A stretch of DNA of 24,060 bases from Trachelipus rathkii. Taxonomy: Eukaryota > Arthropoda > Malacostraca > Isopoda > Trachelipodidae. A program made the translations under genes and the position numbers. The DNA lies in the NCBI GenBank assembly GCA_015478945.1, contig JABUQX010078608.1, forward strand, positions 2,501-26,560, written 5' to 3'. Positions 12,172-22,571 of this stretch are shown here, one piece after another (positions within the stretch are counted from its first letter, which is position 1; every line of letters begins with the position of its first letter). Under the pieces are notes generated by a model that had not been told where the DNA came from, made no database searches, and saw only the letters and a program-made list of their open reading frames with translations.

Positions 12172-12206
<35 letters not shown>

Positions 12207-12500
12207 AAAAAAAAAAAAAAAAAAAAAAAAAATTAAAAAATTAAAAAAAAAAAATTAAAAAGTTAAAATAAAAAAATTAAACAAAGTATAAATGCAAAAT
12301 AAAACTTTCAAAAAAAAAAAATAAAATAAAAAAATAAAGTTAGAAAAGTAAAAAATTAAAAAAATTAAAAAATAAAAAAAAAAAAAATAAAAAATAAAAA
12401 TAAAGTTAGAAAAATAAAAAATAAAAAAAATAAAAAATTAAAATAATAAAATTAAACACAAAGTATAAATGCTAAATAAAAACTTATAAAAAAATAGTAA
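12140..12500. repeat. A-rich low-complexity tract, right arm
   Basis: This is the mirror of the T-rich tract at about 5028-5455. It is mostly A with occasional T and has no coding content. Confidence 0.92.
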
Positions 12501-13528
12501 ACAGTAAATGTATGTTTCAACTTAGGAAAAAAAAAATTATATTAAAAGTTTATTTTTGAGACAAGAAAATGAGATTTGAAATATAAATGTTAGTCTTCAA
12601 CGTTTAGAAAATAAAGGTTATCTTGCAAGATGCAATGCATTGACAATATGTACATGATAGAAACAGAATCAAGTTTAATGTAAACAGTAATGATCCTTGT
12701 AATTATTAAATGAATGTTTACCTATGTCGGCAACGCACCGGCTCCAGCACCGGTGACACTACCAACTCTGAATCCTTCTCAGACTCCTCCTCATTCTTCA
12801 TTCTTCTTCCTTCCTCCTTTCCTCCTTCTTCCTTCCTCCTTTCCTCCTCCTTCTTCCTTCCTCCTTCTTCCTTTCTTCTTCTTCTTCCTCTGTTTTGCAT
12901 TCCATGCATTTCTTCTTCTTTTTTTTTTTTTCAAAGGGGGACCCACCTCCGGTGGGGTCCCTGGACGCCGAATCCGAATCCGATTCCAACTCCGTCTCCG
13001 TCTCCGACTCCGACTCCTCAACCCAGCCTCCAAGTTTCAGTCTTCTACGATCATTTTTAATTTTTTGTGGGGTCGCGTCCCCCCTTACGGGGTGACGCAG
13101 AGGAACGTAATCTCGTCTCCGACGAGATTACGTCATCATATAACTCACATCCAAATTTCACTCCGATTCGTTAAGCCTAACATGGATTTTCATGGCGAAT
13201 TGACCTTGGCATTTACGGGGCAAAGCATCCCCCTTAGGGGTGACCTAGGGTCACCAAAACTCGTCTGTGATCAGGTTTATCACCCACAATGACCATATAC
13301 CAAGTTTCAGACCGATAGCTCTATTCCTTCATATAAAAAGGGTGTATGTGTATGTGTATGCGCACGCGCGCGTAATAAAAAAATAATACAAACAAACATA
13401 GACAAACCTTCGGTTTGTCTGTTTGTCGGTTTGACAGCCCTTCGGGCTGTCAATCCTCCACATAAGCCCTAATATATCTCTATTCATTCCTAGCGAAAAA
13501 AGTGGGTTCGGGACTGGCACAATTACTA

Positions 13529-13529
<1 letters not shown>

Positions 13530-13567
<38 letters not shown>

Positions 13568-13601
13568 TATAAACGATATATATATTATATATATAATATT
13601 A

Positions 13602-13638
<37 letters not shown>

Positions 13639-13652
13639 TATTAATATATAAT

Positions 13653-13750
<98 letters not shown>

Positions 13751-13842
13751 AAGAAGAAGAAGAAGAAGAAGAAGAAGAAGAAGAAGAAGAAGAAGAAGAA
13801 GAAGAAGAAGAAGAAGAAGAAGAAGAAGAAGAAGAAGAAGAA
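13530..13842. repeat. Compound (AT)n-(GA)24-(GAA)n microsatellite
   Basis: Interrupted AT repeats run from about 13532 to 13698. They pass directly into 24 GA copies (13699-13746) and then about 31 AAG copies (13748-13842). The AT portion abuts the right end of the foldback. Leu/Ser/Tyr-repeat open frames here are artefacts. Confidence 0.97.
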
Positions 13843-13871
13843 TTTCGCTTTTAAATGAATGGACCAAGCTT

Positions 13872-14115
13872 GAACTGTAACAATTTAGGCTATTAGTAAG
13901 TAAAAGGAAAAAAAATTTGTTTTGATTACATATAATTTTTCTTTTATATGTTTATATCGTTTTCACAATTTTAAAACAATGGGTAAAAATTTTCTTAAAC
14001 TGTATCAATTTTGACTATTAGTAAGTAAAAAAAATTTTATGTTTTGCTTATATATAATTTTTTTTATAGGTTCGTCTTTAACGCAATTTTAAAACAATGG
14101 GTAAATATTTTCTGA
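13872..14115. repeat. Tandem duplication, unit about 125 bp
   Basis: Unit one starts at about 13872 and unit two at about 13997. Both contain AACTGTA(A/T)CAATTT, then CTATTAGTAAGTAAAA, then a T-rich middle, and end with CAATTTTAAAACAATGGGTAAA. The units differ by substitutions and short indels. Confidence 0.9.
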
Positions 14116-14204
14116 AGCAGCACCCCTATTAATTTTAGCTAGGAGCCACCACTGCTTATATTTATTTTTGTAATCTGTAATCTGTATAACGGTGATGGTC
14201 TTCA

Positions 14205-14874
14205 ATGATAGCAAGCACCGGTTGGATTACCGTAGGTCTCATCAACTCATGCAATAACAGTGTATGCTGCATTGATGTCATGTCCAATGTTATGTTCGAA
14301 GCTTTTGCTGAAAATGTAGAGGTTGCCAGAAAAATTTTGAAGAAGGAGCAGAAGTGAAAAAATAGATTGATGGAAATACGGAAACAGTCAGAAGTAAATG
14401 GTTTGAATTGATCTTCTATTGTTAATGATGCTGATTGAACATGAAAACTACCAAAGAAAAATAGGAAGTCAAAAGGTGTTAAAAAAAACCTTTAATCCGA
14501 ATGTGCTGGAATGGAAACACTTAAAAAGAAAAAGAAGGAACAAAGTGAAGAAAAAGTGGAAGCTCAAAATATTAACACTACTTTAGAGATTTCATTAAAC
14601 GAAAGCTCATTAGGGAAAACTGCTAATAAGAAGAAAAGAACAAGCACGCAGAAGAGGAAGAGGTATAAGAAACTTTTTATTGTTTGTTAATGTAGAATCT
14701 TCGCTGATCGTGGATGAAGAGGGAAAAGGTTACTAAGAAGAAGAAATATAAAAGAACGTCAAAGACTAATGAAGAAGTCTAAATATCCTTAGATGTTTTC
14801 AATTATTTTTATTAATATTTTCTGTCCCCTCCTTGAAATGAAAAGGACCCTGCCAGTGAGTGGTGACAATCTAC

Positions 14875-14933
<59 letters not shown>
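14205..14933 (+). pseudogene. Possible retroposed transcript with poly(A) tail
   Basis: A 56-A run at 14878-14933 ends a stretch that is less AT-skewed than its surroundings and contains two short open frames on the same strand. One is about 50 codons (14205-14357) and ends in VARKILKKEQK. The other is about 59 codons (14511-14690), starts METLKKKKKEQSEEK, is lysine-rich and ends near KKKRTSTQKRKRYKK. Lysine-rich tails of this kind are common in nucleolar proteins, but I cannot name a parent gene. No clear polyadenylation hexamer or target-site duplication is seen. It could be a processed pseudogene, a LINE or SINE 3' end, or simply a poly-A microsatellite. Confidence 0.3.
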
Positions 14934-14934
<1 letters not shown>

Positions 14935-15574
14935 ATTATATGTACACAACATAAATATATTAACATACAGTAGGTCATATAGATAGGGAAATTATCGGTC
15001 ATATTGCGAAAAAAAAATTTATATGTGTGTGTGTGTGTGCGCATGGTGGGAGGGTGTACCTGTTAGCGATAATATTTCCCGCCAAAAATTAAAACAGATA
15101 TAATGTGACTTTGAATATAACAAACGTTTATTTTTATAATCACAAATAGTTTTAGTATTTTCTCTTGGTACTAAATTTTGAAGGAAAATTAATATTTTTC
15201 TTATATTTTGTGTAATAACAAATAGTTTTAGTATTTTATCTTGGTTCTAAGTTTTGAGGAAAATGTCTAATATTCTTTTTATACTTTGTTTTACTTTTTG
15301 GCGAGAATTTTGCCGCGAAAAGGTAAACCCGCCTACCATGCACACACACAAAATGGTCCAAAATAATAGCATTGGATTGAAATACTATAATTTTAATTAT
15401 ATTTATACTATGATATGTATATTTGGTTTTATATTTATTTTATTCAATTATTATATATAGCTATAGTATTTTGTCATATTATCTACTTTTTACATCACTT
15501 TTCTAAATACAAATAACAGTGTAATAACTTAAAATTAGTGAAAATTGTAATGAATTTGGTTTGTTTTTGTTTTG
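14934..15574. other. AT-rich DNA with a tandem duplication and GT run
   Basis: A short alternating purine-pyrimidine run, mostly GT and ending GTGCGC, occurs at about 15024-15042. Two copies of a unit of about 76 bp follow, at 15142-15217 and 15218-15290. They share ACAAATAGTTTTAGTATTTT and TCTTGGT.CTAA. The rest is AT-rich. A 68-codon open frame at 15254-15460 has no recognisable domain. Confidence 0.6.
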
Positions 15575-15870
15575 TTTTTCAAAGAGATTTTTGCTCTTTG
15601 TTAAATTCTCGTAAGTAACTCTGCCTGTAGTTTGTAGCTCTTACTTAAATTTAGTAGGTAAATTGATTAGTAGAAGGTAAAAAGAATAGAGAAAGATTGA
15701 TAGTAATGGAACAGAAATTTACCTTCTTATCCTTATTAACATTTTTTTATTTTAGAATTAACACGTGAACACGTTGAACTCGTTTTTGAGAGTGAAGCGA
15801 AAAATAGTTTAATGTTCCGCTAGTGAACTTTTGACAATTAAGGGCAGTACCCAATATTTTGTTCGGGCTG
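15575..15870 (+). repeat. Dispersed repeat, copy A
   Basis: This shares a series of phrases with copy C at about 18290-18590: TTTTTGCTCTTTG, TTAGTAGGTAAATTGATTAG, GAATAGAGA.AGATTGA, AAATTTACC and CTAGTGAA. The second half also matches copy B. It is not recognised as a named family and has no coding potential. Confidence 0.75.
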
Positions 15871-16689
15871 AGCCCAATTCCCCCTCCCCTAAAAATGGAC
15901 ATAAAATTCGGAATTTTCAGCTGGTTTTGATCAATTAAACACCAAACTGTAATTTCCCCCCCCCCCTTCTAAAACGTCGTTTTCGAGTGTTTTTCTGTGT
16001 CTGTATTCATTCTTTCAGAATTTTCAATTTTTCAAAACCCTTGTTTGTGACATTTTTAGCTTTAACTCCTATATTTTTTTCGAAATGACTTCAAACTTGA
16101 AATATGCATACATGGGTTCATTATCTACAAAAGTCACGAAGTACTTTTTTGATTTTTAGAGTTTTGTGCTCAGCAATGTCCAAATTCAAAACTCACATTT
16201 TTTTGGTTTTTAAAACGAAAAATTGCGATAATTTTTTTTTTCTGTTCGTCAAAGTGGAAGAAATTTTCAGAGCCTATATAGTTGTGGGAGATGCATATTT
16301 TTTACTTAGATAATTTCTTTGTATATGCAGTATTTTTGGATTTGTTCCTGGAACAAATTTTCCCAAAAAAAATTTTTGGAAATTTTTTAAAATTTTTCTT
16401 TTGAGTATGCAAAAAAAAATTCTAAGTAAAAAAGTTTATCTTGCCATGCTTTAACAAAGCCCTGAAAAATTTCATGTTGATAGGACAAATAATAAAATAT
16501 ATATGCAATATTTCACTTTTTCCAAAAAGAAAATTTTGGAAAGTGAAATAATTGATATAATGTTTTTCAAAAGTTTTCAAAAAACGCTTTTCCGCCTGTT
16601 GCCTAACAAATATATATTATCTAAGCGAGTAAGTCTCCAGAAGGAAACAATTTTATATTACCATAGTGTAAATACAGAGGGACAAGAAA
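15871..16689. other. AT-rich DNA, nothing recognised
   Basis: T- and A-runs and a C-run at about 15957-15966 are visible, but no gene or repeat I can name. Open frames at 16104-16313 and 16503-16697 (64-69 codons) carry no domain and sit in low-complexity DNA. Confidence 0.5.
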
Positions 16690-16985
16690 TATTCTAATAA
16701 TAGTTATGAAAATAAAAATTTACCTCTTTTACCCTTATTAAAAATTTTATTTTAGATTTTGAAACTTAAACACATGGGCAGGTTTAACACAATTTTGAAA
16801 GTAATGTGAAGAACGTGGTATTGTTCCACTAGTGAATTTTTGACAATTAAAGCCAAAATTAATGAAGTAAAAAAATCCTATAAAACATTTGGGTTTACAA
16901 TTATCTAAATTTAAATGATGAAATAAAATAAGAAAAAATATATGTGGAAGCATATAAAAGTTTTTTAAGCAGTTTATAATATTTT
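16690..16985 (+). repeat. Dispersed repeat, copy B (5'-truncated)
   Basis: This shares AAATTTACCTC.TT.CCCTTATTAA, CTAGTGAATTTTTGACAATTAA and a downstream phrase, ATATATGTGGAAG.AT....AGTTTTT, with copies A and C. Compared with A and C it lacks the first part. Copies B and C share about 100 bp beyond the end of A. Confidence 0.65.
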
Positions 16986-17049
16986 TGAATACATTTTTTA
17001 TTTTATATTTATTATTTTTTTTCAGTAACTTCCATTTTGGTCAATAGTA

Positions 17050-17718
17050 GTGCAGAGAAGTGTCACCCCCGATTTTTATAGAAATCACAGCATAAGAATA
17101 TTCTCTAAAAAAACAATTAATATGGTCTAAAAATGAAGATCTAATCGGAAACTAAAATGACTGACGTCTTTAGAAAAAAAAAGTTAACAGCCCTCAAAGC
17201 TGATAAAACTCCAATAGACCCCCTTTTCCATTTTTGGAAATCCATCCAGGTTAGGTCTCATTTCAAGCCCTCTAGTTCAGGTTATGATATGTTTTGTTAG
17301 GTATACACAGAGAAAATCTATGTATACTTAACAAATGTTATCATAACCTGAACTGGGATGGCCTTAAAACGAGCACGAGGCTCACTAATTTTTTTATAAG
17401 AAAGCCTATGGGAAAATTTTAAACTTTGAGAGGCTGTAACTAATTTTTCATCCCCCCCCAAAAAAAAGAAAACTTTAAAAAATAATTTTTTTTATGTTTC
17501 ACTTTATATTAATTCTTCTTTAGAGTATATCCTATGATTTTTTAATTTTTTTTTTTAATATATAAGAAAATCCTATGGGATTTTTAACAACTTTGAGAGG
17601 CTGTAGTTTTTTTTCTAAAGAGAGCGCCGATTTTCGTTTTCATTATTCTTCATTATTATTTTTTTTTTACAGTATATCTGTGATTTTTATAAAATTTGGG
17701 GGTGACACCCTTCTGCAC
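17050..17718. mobile_element. Palindromic MITE with TA-flanked terminal inverted repeats
   Basis: The left terminus GTGCAGAGAAGTGTCACCCCC matches the reverse complement of the right terminus ending GGGGGTGACACCCTTCTGCAC. Each is flanked by TA (17048-17049 and 17719-17720), consistent with a TA target duplication as in Tc1/mariner-like insertions. The interior folds back: an arm pair AGTTCAGGTTATGATA/TATCATAACCTGAACT at about 17275-17356, with outer homology between about 17190 and 17430. The right half carries an extra tandem copy (about 17400-17475 and 17560-17620, both with CCTATGGGA and ACTTTGAGAGGCTGTA). There is no transposase. Confidence 0.8.
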
Positions 17719-17868
17719 TATTGTTATATTTTTTTCTATTTATATTGTGTTTTTCTATTTTTTCCTATTTTTCTTTATATATTTTATTGGTATATTAATT
17801 TTTAACATTTAATTGTGATAAGTTTTCGAAATGAAAATTTTACTATGTGGTGCCGATGTAAAACATAG

Positions 17869-18210
<342 letters not shown>

Positions 18211-18289
18211 GTGTAAAAGCAAAGTATAATGACTAAAAAGAATATATAAATAAATGAACAATTGTGTATCTTTATGGTCTTACCTTGAG

Positions 18290-18715
18290 TTTGTTGTTTT
18301 CAAAGATTTTTTTTGCTCTTTGATAGTTCTTGTAAACATAGATAACTCAGCCTGAGGCTTTAGTTATTTAGCACTTAAACTTAGTAGGTAAATTGATTAG
18401 TTGAAGGCAAAGAGAATAGAGATAGATTGAAAAGTGGGGAATTGAAAATAAATTTACCTCCATACCCATAACATTTTGATTATTAATTCGAATTTTACAA
18501 GCGCACCAGTTAGGACCGTTATAGAATCAGTAATGCTTTATTTTTAGCGCCTAGTGAATTCTGGATAATTATATCCAATAGTGACAAAAATACAAATTCC
18601 ACTAAAACTAAAAATAGAAGATATATGAAAGTATATAATAGTTTTTATATCCTAAAATGAAACCAAAATAGAAGAGATATATATGTGGAAGTATTAATAG
18701 TTTTTATAAAAGTTT
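18290..18715 (+). repeat. Dispersed repeat, copy C (longest)
   Basis: This combines the A-type first half (TTTTTTGCTCTTTG, TTAGTAGGTAAATTGATTAG, AATAGAGATAGATTGA) with the B-type tail (ATATATGTGGAAGTAT, TAGTTTTTATAA). The tail contains a short internal duplication of about 60 bp near 18615-18710. Confidence 0.7.
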
Positions 18716-19061
18716 ATCCTATAATAAACTTTGGTAAACTTGGGTAAACTTTGGTAAAGGCTCCACTCCCTTTTTTAAATAATAAAAAATAAACTCCACA
18801 AGGGACCGAAAATCGGTGGAACCATAGTATAAAAAAATTGGTGGAACTTCAATTATAGGAATATTTTCGATTTTTTTTTTAAGCTGGTAGAGACTAGAGA
18901 GCTGTGCGTTTGCCGGCCCTTAGCCATAGTATACTCATAGTAGAGATTATATTTATTTTATTTATTTATTATAAGGGCGAAAAATTTAAACAAGATTGTA
19001 AATACAAAACCTAAAATTTCATGACTCAGGACACAGGGAAAGCGAGCGATTATATCACATA
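18716..19061. other. AT-rich DNA with GGTAAACTT repeats
   Basis: Three short copies of a TGGTAAACTT-like phrase occur at about 18730-18760. Two copies of an AATCGGTGGAAC/AATTGGTGGAAC phrase lie near 18810-18848. Nothing else is recognisable. Confidence 0.5.
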
Positions 19062-19205
19062 AATATATATATATATTATATATATATATAGTATATATTA
19101 TATATTATATATATATATATCTGATATATATATATATTTATTTTATAATATATATATATATATATTTATTATATATATAATATATATACTATATATATAT
19201 AATAT
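19062..19205. repeat. Interrupted (AT)n array
   Basis: AT dinucleotide repeats with TTA and CT interruptions. The sequence after it is clearly less repetitive and changes composition. Confidence 0.92.
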
Positions 19206-20475
19206 TGTTATGATATAGGAATAACAGAAAATAAGAACTGAGCTTCACACGACTATACGGATAGATTCAATTTTTTTTTTTGGAAGAAGTGGAGAGAAAT
19301 ATTTTATTTGAGAAGAGCTGCTAAATTTAAAATCACAATTTTTTATTTGAATATGATTTAAGCCAAGATTTTTATTTCAAAATAATTTTAAGAACAATTT
19401 TAATTTTGGAAAATATGAAAGTGGAAAATAAATTATCTCATGGGAAAAGACTCTCAATTACTCCACACTCAACTATCGCTAGAGTACGGAGGAAAGTCAT
19501 AAATCAGAAATAAAATGGTTATTACTGGTTCCATTCTCGATTCTGATATATTGGTTCCTACGTTTGGTTTCTACGCTTCGGTTCTACTTTGGGTATATGA
19601 TTTTTTTATAGAATCGCTCATCAGTAACTGAACATGAAGACTTTTCTATATTTGTGATATATATGCATTGAAGAAGGTTCTGATTCAACTACTCTACTAG
19701 GGCAGTGGATGAAGAATTCAGGTTTGATCAATGTTATCATTTTGGAATTAGAAGATTTACTGGAAGAATATACTGTCTGTTTGGACGAGGATTAGAGAGT
19801 CTGTAAAATATCCCAGAAGGAATATTGCTAAGAGTTAGATAGCAACAAGGGAAAGACTTATTAGAACAAATGGTGAAGGAAAGTTTCCACTTCGAGAGAC
19901 CTTATGTGGAACTATTTGAAAGCAATGTTTAGTAAATTGAGAACGACTTGTTAACTGGGATTAAGGAACGCATTATTTATTGGAAGGAGTTTTACTCACT
20001 TAAGTAAAGGATCATTGGATATTTTGAGGAGTCTATCGTTGACTCAGGAATAATGTTAGATCGAAGACTTCGTGGGATTTCGCAACGGCCGTTCGTTATC
20101 TGAGAGAGTGGAAATCTACATTGTGAATCATACCCTAGACATTTTCACACAGAAAGATATCTTTTATTTTGTATGTTTAATTAGATACTTTATTTTTCAT
20201 CATGTTATTGGACAGAAATCTGCCCATCTTGTGACAGATAAGTTGGAGGCTCTGTTTGGAATATTTTTAGGAAAGGGAAAAGAGAGAATACTCGAGGACA
20301 CAATAAATTGAGACTGCTGACTGAATTGCTTCTGAATGAAAGGAGGATATATGCTCAGTGGTCTATGTTGGAACAGTTCTAAAGAATATCACAGTCGTCA
20401 TTCAGAGTAAAGACAACTCTTGTGATTCGAGTACTTAAAATCTTTAGTTAATATTAAAATTTTACCTTTTTATCT
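19206..20475. other. Unassigned region upstream of the Gypsy Gag, possible LTR/leader
   Basis: Composition here is more balanced than the DNA to the left. No long open frame is convincing; the longest is 79 codons at 20072-20311 with no recognised domain. From its position directly before the Gag remnant it could hold the 5' LTR and leader, and a TGTTATG candidate LTR start lies at about 19206. I cannot verify an LTR because the 3' copy is outside the window, and I do not see a convincing tRNA primer-binding site. Confidence 0.35.
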
Positions 20476-21640
20476 AGGATTCGTGCGGCATTAGCTAAGA
20501 CCGCGCCAAACGATCTTGGACTAAAGGGAAACGAGGCCAGGGAAGTTTATAGCTGCTGGAAAGAGAAATTGCTAAAGAAACTTCAGAGAAGCATGAAGAA
20601 GTTAGAGAAGCTGCCAATTAATCGGCATAAAGAGAAGCTGCCAGAGAAGCAGCAGAAAGGAGAAGCGAGACAAAGAGAAGCGGCAGAGAGACAGAGGGAA
20701 AGCTGAAAGAGAAGCGGCAGAGAGACAGAGGGAAGCTGAAAGAGAAGCAGCAGAGAGAAAACCGAAGGAAGGGGGAGGGAAACCTGGCCAGAGAAGAAAA
20801 GAGAAGCCGAGCAGAAAGACAGAGGAAAGCCGACAGAGAAGCAGCAGAGAGACAAAAGAGAGCATGAGAATGGTAAGTTGCAAGCCAGGCAATAATATTC
20901 AACAACAAACTGGCAAACATAACGATTGTGTTAAGGCAAGAGTGCCTAAACTCCCTCCCTTTGCCGATAACAGAGATAAAATAGACTGCTACCTCGAACG
21001 CTTTGAAAGATTTGCGGAGATAAACGGATGGGATAGAAGGAATTGGACATCCCACCTTAGCGACTTATTAACAGGGAAAGCTTTAGTCGACATAATTCAC
21101 GCATTCCTAGAAGGAAGATTCGAAAGATTTACGGACAATGAAGATGCCCTTTATTGTGTTTATCAATTGTAAGCGGATAGATGGCTACGGAATAAAAATT
21201 TAGAAACTGCAAAGGCATTAATAGTGAAGATACCGCATACAATTCATAGACAGATTGAAGAACTATGTCATGAAGTGGAACAGAACTGGCGAGATAAATA
21301 GGATTAACGATAGCATCAATCTGATAATAAGCAGAGCAGTTTCTTACACTTGCCGAAAGAATTGCAACTATTTTTGTACCCGGAAGGAAGATATATAACT
21401 AGATGTCATTGGGGCTCGCAAGAAGCGGAGAAACTATGCTCCCTGGCCATTAGACAAACAATTTGGCATCAAGGACTAGTAGAGAGAGCCTCCAAGAAAA
21501 GGGAAACAAGGATGCTACGAAAGTTTTTAACACATTGAAAGACCAAATACCAGTGGCCACTTGGCTTCAAATGTGGGAAGAGAAGGGCACCAAGGCATTG
21601 TGAATGTAAAAAATTAACAGAACGCCCTGTAAGGTAGAGC
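20476..21640 (+). pseudogene. gag: Ty3/Gypsy Gag remnant, frame-broken
   Basis: Gag proteins of LTR retrotransposons build the cytoplasmic virus-like particle and bind the element RNA. Three parts can be followed in order. At 20500-20860, glutamate/lysine-rich DNA with an imperfect repeat of about 36-41 bp encodes REAAERQRE-type coiled-coil in more than one frame. At 20864-21172 an open frame contains PKLPPFADNRD, then YLERFERFAEINGW and LSDLLTGKAL, a capsid-like segment typical of metazoan Gypsy Gag. The homology continues past its stop in other frames, through PKELQLFLYPEGR at about 21350. At about 21555-21610, HLASN followed in another frame by a Cys-rich stretch looks like a zinc-knuckle remnant. 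Several small indels and stops break the frame. Minus-strand open frames at 20583-21055 are shadows of the charged repeat. Confidence 0.75.
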
Positions 21641-22039
21641 GAGCCAATACAGGAAACTATAGATCAAACACCGTGTACGACAACAGATTGGGAGAGAGGG
21701 GTCCAAAAAGGCAGCTGCTGCCATACAGCTGAAGTTAAACAAAGGGATAATAAGGTCGCCTCTGATATTACAGAAACACGCGGAGATTTAAGTGCCAATG
21801 AAAGACTCTGACTCAATAAAACATCGTTTGACGAACAATAAATGAGATTAGGCTTTAGCAGGCGGCATGAATGATACCGTCGTCAAGTCACATGCGTAAC
21901 AGAGTGATAATGTAAGACCCGCAACGTCGGTGAATTCAGGTGATGCCTGTGTGTCTGACGGAAAGAATCAATGGTATGGACGGGGCGAATGTACTGAGGG
22001 ACAGCCAGCTGCGGATGGCCGTCATTGCTAAAGAAGAAA
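21641..22039 (+). pseudogene. Gag-protease spacer of the Gypsy element, no domain seen
   Basis: This lies between the zinc-knuckle trace and the protease remnant. It has stops in all frames and no recognisable domain. A small palindrome, GGCAGCTGCTGCC, occurs at about 21711-21723. I assign it to the element only from its position. Confidence 0.4.
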
Positions 22040-22245
22040 TATCGGGTCGGCTGAGATGCAGAGACACTGGGGAAGAGAAAACGAGATCTGATGATCGACA
22101 AGAACACGGACGGATCTAGAGACGCGCCCGTTTGTTAATGATCGAGCGTCATTACATCCCTACTATACGGGTGTGTTTTTGGAAGCCATGAGCCCTGGAC
22201 GATGCCATATATGACTTGATAATAGGGAAATATCCCGGGGCAGAG
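22040..22245 (+). pseudogene. pro: Retropepsin (aspartic protease) remnant of the Gypsy element
   Basis: The protease matures Gag-Pol. An RDTG tetrapeptide, a plausible aspartic active site, lies at about 22060. The C-terminal part is clearer: DDAIYDLIIGKYPGA at about 22199-22243 fits the end of Gypsy proteases, where a YDLIIG strand closes the fold before the linker to the next Pol domain. The segment between these sites is open only in pieces, with stops and frame changes. The active-site call alone would be weak; the downstream strand and its position between Gag and integrase support it. Confidence 0.5.
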
Positions 22246-22571
22246 GAATGGCTTGAAGATCCTGGTTATAGTGAGATGGTATCACGCGCGAGGGCAATAG
22301 ATAGTTCTCTGGAGGAGGAAGCCGAAGCGCATGGTGATATGTCACTGCACTCCAACAGTCAACCAATAGTGACGTGCGCGGGTGAATCAATAAACACGCA
22401 GCCTGAAAAAACCACACCGCCCAACGACGTATTAGAACACCCTGTTGTCCAAGTGGATGCGTTGCGCCAATTACGCCTGAAAGCACTCAACAAGCAAGTA
22501 ATGACAAAATCACTCGTGAAAAGTTCATTGAATTTCAACGAGATGATGAGACTTTAAACAGATGCAGGGCC
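22246..22571 (+). pseudogene. Protease-integrase linker of the Gypsy element
   Basis: The frame entered at the protease end stays open to about 22557, giving an acidic, low-conservation linker. At about 330 bp it is far too short to contain reverse transcriptase and RNase H, which in ordinary Ty3/Gypsy elements lie between protease and integrase. Confidence 0.6.

Larger units (their letters stand above)
4054..13529. mobile_element. Giant inverted-repeat (foldback) element, non-autonomous
   Basis: The sequence from 4054 forward matches the reverse complement from 13529 backward. The match is collinear over the full length of both arms, about 4.71 kb each, and the centre is near 8793. Both outer ends read GTAGTAAT followed within a few bases by TGCCAGTCCCGAACCC. 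The arms differ by scattered substitutions, small indels and repeat copy number, so they have evolved separately since duplication. No transposase, helicase or polymerase motif is visible on either strand. Long terminal inverted repeats made largely of internal tandem repeats resemble Foldback-type elements of insects, but that family link is only an analogy. Both sides end close to (AT)n arrays, so I cannot define a target-site duplication. A non-mobile inverted segmental duplication is the main alternative. Confidence 0.8.
8820..13529 (-). repeat. Right arm of the giant inverted repeat
   Basis: This is the reverse-complement counterpart of 4054-8766, with the same blocks in mirror order. 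Differences visible by eye include (GTT)25 here against (CAA)17 in the left arm, different octamer copy numbers in the minisatellite, substitutions near 13210-13250, and a diverged patch at about 9003-9025 against 8560-8590. The innermost 125 bp or so (8820-8944) is almost identical to its partner. Confidence 0.88.

Noticed and set aside
4054..13529. Considered as a Polinton/Maverick, Helitron or endogenous large DNA virus end
   Set aside because: No polymerase, integrase, capsid, Rep/helicase or other coding signal is seen in either arm, and there is no space between the arms for one.
13529..13867. 112-codon Leu/Ser/Tyr/Ile repeat frame
   Set aside because: It is a direct translation of the GAA, GA and AT microsatellites on the minus strand.
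20583..21055. Three overlapping Ser/Leu/Phe-rich minus-strand frames up to 145 codons
   Set aside because: They are the antisense of the purine-rich Gag coiled-coil repeat, and the sense strand has the recognisable Gag.
22163..22486. 107-codon minus-strand frame
   Set aside because: It is antisense to the protease end and linker, which show recognisable Gypsy sequence on the plus strand.
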